From contig NZ_JAQGNT010000016.1 of NCBI RefSeq assembly GCF_028291725.1, positions 1 to 38,605 of the forward strand: a stretch of DNA of 38,605 nt, read 5' to 3'. Position 1 is the first letter of the stretch. Each line of letters opens with the position of its first letter. A model generated the notes under the pieces. It was not told the origin of the DNA, made no database searches, and saw nothing but the letters and a program-made list of their open reading frames with translations. The DNA is from Hydrocarboniphaga sp. GTDB taxonomy: Bacteria; Pseudomonadota; Gammaproteobacteria; Nevskiales; Nevskiaceae. The translations under genes were made by a program, and so were the position numbers. Shown piece by piece: positions 33,619-38,605 of the stretch.

Positions 33619-35151
33619 TCAATTTGTAATGTTAAGAACTTGAATCTCTTGGTACATGCGCAAACCTTCCTCACCGCGCTCGCGACCGATGCCACTGCGG
33701 CCCCAGCCGCCCGAGGAAATGAAGGGGCTGAGACTGCCGCCATTCACATTGACCGTCCCGGTCTTGAGCCGGCATGCCACCTCGACCGCCTTGCGGGTGT
33801 CCTTGCCGAACACATAGCCCGACAGTCCATAGACCGAATCATTGGCCATCTCAACCGCGTGATCGACCGACTCATAGCCGATAACGCCGAGCACGGGTCC
33901 GAAGATTTCGTCCTGAGCGGCCGGATTTTTGTTGTCCGGAAGATCGAGCACCGTCGGCTCGAAGAAATAGCCCCGATTGAGATGAGCGGGACGCTTGCCG
34001 CCGAACACCACCTTGCCGCCGGCGTCGATCGCCGCCTTGACGTAACGCTCGCAGCGATCGCGCTGCGCCGCCGAGATGACCGGACCCATCTGGATGGCCG
34101 GATCGTTGGGATCACCGATGGTGACCCGGGTCAGCGAAGCCGCCAGTTTCTCAAGCACTGCCTGCTTTTCGGCCGCAGGCACAAAGACGCGGGTACCGAG
34201 CACGCAGCCCTGCCCCGCATGAGCCAGGCACACCGACAGCGCCACACCGGCCGCCGCCTCAACGCGATCGGGCAGGAAGATCTGCGCCGACTTGCCGCCT
34301 AGCTCGAGCTGGATGCGCTTGATACCGCGGGCCGCCTGGGCCATGACTTTTTCGCCGACATCGCTGGAGCCGGTGAAGGTGATCATATTGACGCCCGGAT
34401 CGCTGGTCATGATCATCGCACCCTCGGCCCCGGCCTCGGTCACGATATTGAGCACGCCGGGCGGCAGCCCGGCCGCGATAGCCGCCTCGCCGAAAACCAA
34501 GGAAGACATGGGCGTGAGCGGGCTAGGCCGCAACACCACGCTATTGCCGGTGGCCAGCGCCGGAATGGCCTTCCACAGCCCCATGAACAGCGGGAAGTTA
34601 TAAGCCGAAATGGCAGAAACGACACCGAGCGGAACATAGCGGCGGATGCTCTGGAGCACCGCGCCGGTGGCGGTCATCCGCGCATTGAAGGACAGCGGAT
34701 TTTCCACCACGTCGGGCAGGCTGAGATAGAGATCGAGATACTCCAGGCAACTGCGCAAGGGCATCGCCAACTGGACCATCATGGTCATGGACGAGCGCGG
34801 ACAGCCGGTCTCCAACACCAGATGATCCACGATCGCCGCTGACCGCTCCGTCAAATGTTGAATGAAGCGGCGCAATGCGGCCACGCGATACCCCGGACTC
34901 TGGCTCGCCCATCCCCCCTCATCGAAAGCGCGCCGCGCCGCGCCGATGGCCTGGCGCACCTGGTCGGGCGAAGCACCGCGGAATTCCGCGAACACTTCTT
35001 CGGTAGCGGGGTTTCTGGCTTCGACGACAGCGCCCGCGCCGGCGACAAACTCGCCGTCGATAAAGAGCTGACGAGGCAAGGGCCCGTATTTTTTTTCCTC
35101 AGACACTATTCGTGATCCCCCTTTTGTCGCTGACGCCATAACATGCTGCAT
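33619..35151 (-). CDS. aldehyde dehydrogenase
   Basis: NAD(P)-dependent aldehyde dehydrogenase of 510 residues that oxidises an aldehyde to the acid. The general base Glu283 in LELGGKS, nucleophile Cys316 in AGQGC, and the cofactor motif TFTGSSDVGEKV are present, with QDEIFGPVL and the closing GGWGRSGIGRERGEEG. ATG 35151 is taken; ATG 35139 is equally plausible and neither has a clear ribosome site. A run of A's codes for the KK in SEEKKYG. A copy of this gene's 5' end (35053-35106) recurs, broken, at 36583-36636. It precedes the SDR and P450 genes in the operon. Confidence 0.92.
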   Translation of the reverse strand: MQHVMASATKGGSRIVSEEKKYGPLPRQLFIDGEFVAGAGAVVEARNPATEEVFAEFRGASPDQVRQAIGAARRAFDEGGWASQSPGYRVAALRRFIQHLTERSAAIVDHLVLETGCPRSSMTMMVQLAMPLRSCLEYLDLYLSLPDVVENPLSFNARMTATGAVLQSIRRYVPLGVVSAISAYNFPLFMGLWKAIPALATGNSVVLRPSPLTPMSSLVFGEAAIAAGLPPGVLNIVTEAGAEGAMIMTSDPGVNMITFTGSSDVGEKVMAQAARGIKRIQLELGGKSAQIFLPDRVEAAAGVALSVCLAHAGQGCVLGTRVFVPAAEKQAVLEKLAASLTRVTIGDPNDPAIQMGPVISAAQRDRCERYVKAAIDAGGKVVFGGKRPAHLNRGYFFEPTVLDLPDNKNPAAQDEIFGPVLGVIGYESVDHAVEMANDSVYGLSGYVFGKDTRKAVEVACRLKTGTVNVNGGSLSPFISSGGWGRSGIGRERGEEGLRMYQEIQVLNITN

Positions 35152-35195
35152 TGAGCAATGCGGCGACCGGGTGTTCGATTGAGACTACGGCCGGG

Positions 35196-35225
35196 ACTGT
35201 ATTACTGCCTCTATCACGAGTCCAA
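35196..35225 (-). promoter_or_regulatory. possible promoter for the aldehyde dehydrogenase operon
   Basis: On the minus strand TTGGAC (35225-35220) and TACAGT (35201-35196) are separated by 18 bases in the 139-base gap ahead of the aldehyde dehydrogenase. Agreement with the sigma70 consensus is only moderate. Confidence 0.3.
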
Positions 35226-35290
35226 TATGATTCCAGGCGATATTGAGTCTCTCTCCATATAGTCGGCGTTCTGCTTTTCAGATCGCGTCT

Positions 35291-36352
35291 TCAACGCATG
35301 GAAACCCGCCCGGTCAGAAGCGGCAGGTCATAGATTGAAATATGTCCTGGCCGGGCTTGGACGACCGCAGGTACCCCATTGATGATGCGCATCGCGGTCG
35401 CCAGGCACGCCGCATTGACATGATCGTGAGGGTTGTCCTTCATTCCCATTTGCAGATTGAGAGTGAAGCTCGGCTCGCCGGTCACGGACACACGGTAGCC
35501 GTCACCATCCGACGGCTGCGGCCATTCGGGGGCGATATCGTCGCGCATGCGAGTCACGTGCTCGATCACGCAGACCTCGCGCCCGGCATGCATCCCCGCG
35601 ATCTTGAAGCGTATGCCGGCGCCTGTGCCTTTCTTGATCGGGATAGCGGTCATGAAGTCTTCCGGCGCGAACGCCCGAACGCAGCTTTCTTCGATCGAGT
35701 CGAGCTTGATGCCCAGTCCGGCGGCGATTTGGCGCAGGCCGCCGCCGAATGCCATCGTCAAGATACCGGGCATGGCCAGCATGGGTTGGGAATCGGCAGG
35801 TTCGCCAAAACCCATCGCACGCAGGGTGTCGGGCTGAAGGTAACCGGAGTAGTTGAAAATCTCGGTGCAATGCACTTTGTCGACTCGCCGGCACAGCCCG
35901 GTGATCGCCATCGGCAGGAAATCGTTGGCGAAGCCGGGATCGATGCCGTTTACCCAAACGGTTTTTCCAGCCGCCAGCGCCGTCTTGTGCAGAGACGCGC
36001 CGAAATCCTCTCCCTGCGCCGGCCAGAGCGCGCTCACGGGGCCGGTGGAGACCACATTGCTCCCGGCTCTCAGGAACCGCTCCAAATCGGCGACGGCTTC
36101 GAATGGCCGGTTGTCCGAAGCCGCTGCATGGACGATGCAGTCGGGCTTCAACGCGAGCAGCGTTTCGGCATCGTTGGTCGCTGCCAGGCCGAGTTTACGG
36201 CCGAGCCCGGCGATGTCTCCAACGTCGCGACCACTCTTGGCTGCCGACGACACCCAGACACCGACGAGTTCGAGATCGGGATGCTCGATGATTCCGGCTA
36301 CGGCATGGGCGCCGACGATGCCCGTGCCCCACAGAACAACGCGATAGGCCAT
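35291..36352 (-). CDS. DapB-like NAD(P)-binding protein (diaminopentanoate dehydrogenase-like)
   Basis: Protein of 353 residues with a Rossmann N-terminus (VVLWGTGIVGAHAVAGIIEH) like dihydrodipicolinate reductase, and a long C-terminal domain of the kind seen in 2,4-diaminopentanoate dehydrogenase-related proteins (NGIDPGFANDFLPMAI, HCTEIFNYSGYLQPDTLRAM, INGVPAVVQARPGH). Homologues often lie beside hydrocarbon, terpenoid or steroid degradation genes, and their reactions are mostly unknown. The substrate is unlikely to be an amino acid in this setting. ATG 36352 is chosen because AGG lies at good spacing, while ATG 36361 abuts the purine-rich stretch. It is the first gene of the P450 operon. 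Confidence 0.8.
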   Translation of the reverse strand: MAYRVVLWGTGIVGAHAVAGIIEHPDLELVGVWVSSAAKSGRDVGDIAGLGRKLGLAATNDAETLLALKPDCIVHAAASDNRPFEAVADLERFLRAGSNVVSTGPVSALWPAQGEDFGASLHKTALAAGKTVWVNGIDPGFANDFLPMAITGLCRRVDKVHCTEIFNYSGYLQPDTLRAMGFGEPADSQPMLAMPGILTMAFGGGLRQIAAGLGIKLDSIEESCVRAFAPEDFMTAIPIKKGTGAGIRFKIAGMHAGREVCVIEHVTRMRDDIAPEWPQPSDGDGYRVSVTGEPSFTLNLQMGMKDNPHDHVNAACLATAMRIINGVPAVVQARPGHISIYDLPLLTGRVSMR

Positions 36353-36361
36353 GCGCCTCAT

Positions 36362-36582
36362 CCCCTAATCTAGTCAGCACTTTTCTAGTCGGCACTTGGG
36401 CCGCCGGGTCTTCTCGGGAAGTCTGCGAGCGAGACTGTCGAGCCGCCCCTCGCGGGTGTTCAATACTTCATCGATCGGGGGACGCGAAGTCCAATATCAA
36501 TCGGTGCGATACCAAGTCCGTTCGCCAATCGTCTGCAGTTTTGGGGGCGCCTTCGGGCCGACGTTCGGACACGACGGATAGA
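36362..36582. other. intergenic region, nothing recognised
   Basis: About 220 bases upstream of the DapB-like gene with no gene or clear structure. It must contain the promoter of the operon's first gene. The open frames here are not protein-like. Confidence 0.35.
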
Positions 36583-36636
36583 GCCGTCGATAAAGAGCTG
36601 ACGAGGCAAGGGCCCGTCTTATGTTTCCTCGGACAC
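36583..36636 (-). pseudogene. aldehyde dehydrogenase 5' fragment (duplicate of 35053-35106)
   Basis: These 54 bases match the 5' coding end of the aldehyde dehydrogenase: 35 are identical without a gap (36583-36617 with 35053-35087), and the next 19 match at 14 positions. In the aldehyde dehydrogenase frame it reads VSEET, a TAA stop, then DGPLPRQLFIDG, so it cannot be translated through. No further similarity is seen on either side. Confidence 0.75.
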
Positions 36637-36750
36637 CGTGGGCCAGAGCGCCCAAACCGCGCATCCTGACGGTCTGATCTGAAGAATTCGACCTGCCGCC
36701 CTCCCACGAATGCGCAGGGTCGTCCGACTCAGCGGTTCTTCAGCATCCGC

Positions 36751-36939
36751 TCAAGGCAAAGTGTCGCGCTTGGCGAAGATGCTGGCCATTTCCGCCATGT
36801 TCTCGGTTCCCAAGCTGCACAGCGGGACGATCGCGTCGGCCAGGCTGCGACCAAGCGGGGTGAGCGCGTAGTCCACGCGCGGCGGCACCTCCTTGTAGTC
36901 GGTCCGCACCAGCACGTGATCGGCCTCCAGATCCTTCAA
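36751..36939 (-). pseudogene. HxlR-type regulator C-terminal fragment
   Basis: The translation (LKDLEADHVLVRTDYKEVPP and RVDYALTPLGRSLADAIVPL) is the second half of the HxlR winged-helix domain. The family's first half (the Cys-containing N-terminus and recognition helix) is absent, and a stop codon lies three codons upstream of 36939. It is a truncated gene, perhaps once the local regulator of the operon. Confidence 0.7.
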
Positions 36940-37037
36940 AGGCGGCTATTCATAACTCCCCACAATCTTCACGCCCCGCGTGACATCCGTCGAGGAGCGG
37001 CAGGCCGTACTGACTGTTGCTCACGCATGGCGGGCCT

Positions 37038-37985
37038 TCAGGGTTTTTTGCCTTTGCGTGAGACGGAGCGCTGGCTGGTCTCCTTCGGGAAGCGCTGAGG
37101 ATCGCCAAGGAGTTCGACCAGCCGTGTCTCGCATTCGGAAAACGAGTACCCGCGCCGCTGCGAGATCATGAAGGTGAGGGGGCGCATGTGCCATGCGCGC
37201 CGTTGGAGTTCGACGAGTGTTGCATTCGCGAGGTCTTCCGCAACCATGTGACGCGGCATGTGCCCCCAGCACAAGCCTCCCCTGAGCAGATCGTGCTTCG
37301 CGCCGAGGTCATTCACCCGCCACTGGCGTTCGCCGGCGACCCCCTGTTGTGTCTTTTCTGCATCGGGCTGATTGTCGGTTACGACGAGCTGGATGTGCCG
37401 GCCAAATTCCTCCCGCGGGATCGGCCCCGCGATTGCGGCCAGCGGATGCGATGGCGCACAGACGGTCACCATTTGCACTTCACATAAATGCTGCCTTTCT
37501 ATGGCACCCGGGCTCAGCTCCGGCACGTCCGTGATCGTCACCGCCAATGCGCATGTGCCTTCGAGAACCAAACGCTCGCCGCCCTGCATGGTCGTCATGC
37601 GCAGATTGATTGCAACCGTCACGAAGTCCGCCTGCAGGCTGCGCAGGCATTCAATCAGGTGCGCGCGCGGAAAATAGGTATCCACGGCAATCGAGACTTG
37701 CGGTACTCCGGCTGCAGCAATGGAAACCGCGCGCGTCTTCATTTCCTCGGTGCGTGAGATCACCGCACGAGCATCAGGCAGGAGGCTGCGGCCTGCGGCC
37801 GTAAGCGTCGCTTTGCGAGTGTCGCGCTCAAACAGCTGCACATCAAAGGCACTCTCGAGTGCCTTGATCGCGTGACTGATCGCCGACTGTGCACGGTTCA
37901 GCTCTCGTGCAGCCCCGGAAAAGCTTCCTTGGTCACACACGGCAACGAAGGCCCGAAGTTGATTGATAGTGACGTTATCGAGCAC
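37038..37985 (-). CDS. LysR family transcriptional regulator
   Basis: Regulator of 315 residues: an N-terminal LysR winged helix (INQLRAFVAVCDQGSFSGAA, RELNRAQSAISHAIKALES, about residues 7-46) and a C-terminal periplasmic-binding-protein-like effector domain from about residue 90. The start is GTG 37985 and no strong ribosome site is visible. It ends in a basic tail (SVSRKGKKP). It is transcribed away from a short-chain dehydrogenase gene starting at 38107, with 121 bases between them, the standard arrangement in which a LysR protein controls its divergent neighbour. The effector is unknown. Confidence 0.92.
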   Translation of the reverse strand: MLDNVTINQLRAFVAVCDQGSFSGAARELNRAQSAISHAIKALESAFDVQLFERDTRKATLTAAGRSLLPDARAVISRTEEMKTRAVSIAAAGVPQVSIAVDTYFPRAHLIECLRSLQADFVTVAINLRMTTMQGGERLVLEGTCALAVTITDVPELSPGAIERQHLCEVQMVTVCAPSHPLAAIAGPIPREEFGRHIQLVVTDNQPDAEKTQQGVAGERQWRVNDLGAKHDLLRGGLCWGHMPRHMVAEDLANATLVELQRRAWHMRPLTFMISQRRGYSFSECETRLVELLGDPQRFPKETSQRSVSRKGKKP

Positions 37986-38009
37986 AACTATCTAAAGAGT
38001 AGATGATAC

Positions 38010-38019
38010 ATATCGATAT
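38010..38019. promoter_or_regulatory. candidate LysR-type operator palindrome
   Basis: ATATCGATAT is a perfect 10-bp palindrome in an AT-rich stretch 24 bases upstream of the LysR start and within the divergent intergenic region. A position between LysR and its neighbour is typical, though a full T-N11-A box with flanking dyads is not clear. Confidence 0.4.
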
Positions 38020-38106
38020 TCAGTCAATTGTCTTCATGAGTAAAGACTCCAGATACACGGTAAGCAGTTCCCTGATTCCGTACAACTCCAAGGAAGGATG
38101 CACGAC

Positions 38107-38605
38107 ATGACCAGACTGAATGGAAGGACCGCCGTGATCACCGGTGGCGCTACCGGCATCGGCCTCGCCGCGGCAAAGCGCTTCATCGAGGAGGGCGCCT
38201 TCGTCTTCATCTTCGGCCGCCGGCAGGAAGCGCTCGACGCCGCTGTGGCCGACCTCGGGCCCAATGCCCGCGCGGTAAAGGGCTCGGTCTCGGATGAGGC
38301 CGACCTCGACCGACTCTATGCGGCGGTGAAGGCCGAGCGCGGAACCCTCGACATCGTCTTCGCCAATGCCGGGGTGGGAAGCCAGCTTCGGCTCGGCGAG
38401 ATCACCGCCAAGCACATCGACGAAACCTTCGACATCAATGTGAAGGGGACGATCTTCACGGTCCAGAAGGCGCTGCCGCTGATGGGCAAGGGCGGTTCGA
38501 TCATCCTGACCGGATCGAGCGCCGGCACCACGGGCGCCCCGGCGTTCACCGCCTACAGCGCGAGCAAGGCGGCAGTGCGCAACCTCGCGCGAACCTGGGC
38601 GGAGG
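38107..38605 (+). CDS. short-chain dehydrogenase/reductase, 3' end outside the window
   Basis: The first 166 residues of an SDR are visible, and the frame is still open at the window edge. The cofactor motif is TGGATGIG, NAG appears as FANAGVG, and the catalytic Ser and Tyr/Lys are in LTGSSAGTTG and YSASK. ATG 38107 (MTRLNGRTAVITGG) is preceded by AAGGAAGG at suitable spacing. It is divergent from the LysR gene. The typical family length is about 240-250 residues, so roughly 80 residues are missing. Confidence 0.9.
   Translation, partial: MTRLNGRTAVITGGATGIGLAAAKRFIEEGAFVFIFGRRQEALDAAVADLGPNARAVKGSVSDEADLDRLYAAVKAERGTLDIVFANAGVGSQLRLGEITAKHIDETFDINVKGTIFTVQKALPLMGKGGSIILTGSSAGTTGAPAFTAYSASKAAVRNLARTWAE

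Noticed and set aside
32947-34302. 451-residue plus-strand open frame opposite the SDR and aldehyde dehydrogenase genes
   Set aside because: It spans the two genes' boundary and shows no motif; the minus-strand genes have full catalytic residues.
35082-35098. T-run near the aldehyde dehydrogenase start as an intrinsic terminator
   Set aside because: The run is the complement of AAA AAA lysine codons within the gene, and no hairpin precedes it.
1-38605. CRISPR arrays, tRNA or rRNA genes
   Set aside because: No regularly spaced short repeats, no tRNA T-loop signatures in a cloverleaf context and no rRNA-like stretches were noticed; covariance-model searches were not possible here.

Overview
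This is a GC-rich bacterial window with codon use and gene content typical of Proteobacteria. It carries three long hairpins of the REP type (arms starting GTAGG), a leucine-degradation (liu) cluster, a PQQ alcohol dehydrogenase, Crp/Fnr paralogues and a 'host attachment' protein. This mix suggests a gammaproteobacterium of the Xanthomonadales/Nevskiales kind. That assignment is inference, since no rRNA or other phylogenetic marker is present. I saw no tRNA, rRNA, CRISPR array or intact insertion sequence.

Region by region. 1-1.3 kb: a REP hairpin and an RDD membrane protein. 1.3-7.6 kb: a plus-strand signalling operon of a large hybrid histidine kinase with duplicated PAS domains, a single-domain response regulator, and a REC-PAS-GGDEF-EAL-REC protein, so phosphorelay output probably feeds into cyclic-di-GMP. 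7.6-8.1 kb: a MITE-like palindrome with a candidate target duplication, then the wreck of an IS1182-type transposase. 8.1-10.8 kb (minus): a GNAT acetyltransferase, a CYTH protein, a rare fusion of a low-molecular-weight phosphatase with a GNAT domain, and an apparently frameshifted membrane-protein gene. 11.2-13.3 kb (minus): an exported quinohaemoprotein alcohol dehydrogenase flanked by REP hairpins. 13.8-19.0 kb: small hypothetical genes, a candidate small RNA with a near-perfect sigma70 promoter and an intrinsic terminator, three Crp/Fnr-type regulators in one neighbourhood, a host-attachment-family protein and a decayed OmpA-family gene.

19.0-24.7 kb: a TetR regulator divergent from isovaleryl-CoA dehydrogenase and both subunits of 3-methylcrotonyl-CoA carboxylase (liuA, liuB, liuD). 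The hydratase (liuC) and HMG-CoA lyase (liuE) that commonly accompany them are absent here. 24.9-27.6 kb (minus): a CaiB/BaiF CoA-transferase, a zinc-ribbon Nudix hydrolase and a DUF2147 exported protein.

27.6-36.4 kb (minus): a compact catabolic operon transcribed right to left. It encodes a DapB-like NAD(P)-binding protein, an aldehyde dehydrogenase, a short-chain dehydrogenase, a cytochrome P450, an acyl-CoA synthetase and a double-length fused acyl-CoA dehydrogenase. Together these read as hydroxylate, oxidise to the acid, activate with CoA, then dehydrogenate, acting on an unidentified hydrophobic substrate. This is the best candidate in the window for an undescribed pathway. 36.4-37.0 kb holds gene debris (an aldehyde dehydrogenase 5' fragment and an HxlR regulator fragment), suggesting rearrangement at the operon's upstream edge. 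37.0-38.6 kb: a LysR regulator divergent from a short-chain dehydrogenase that runs off the window.
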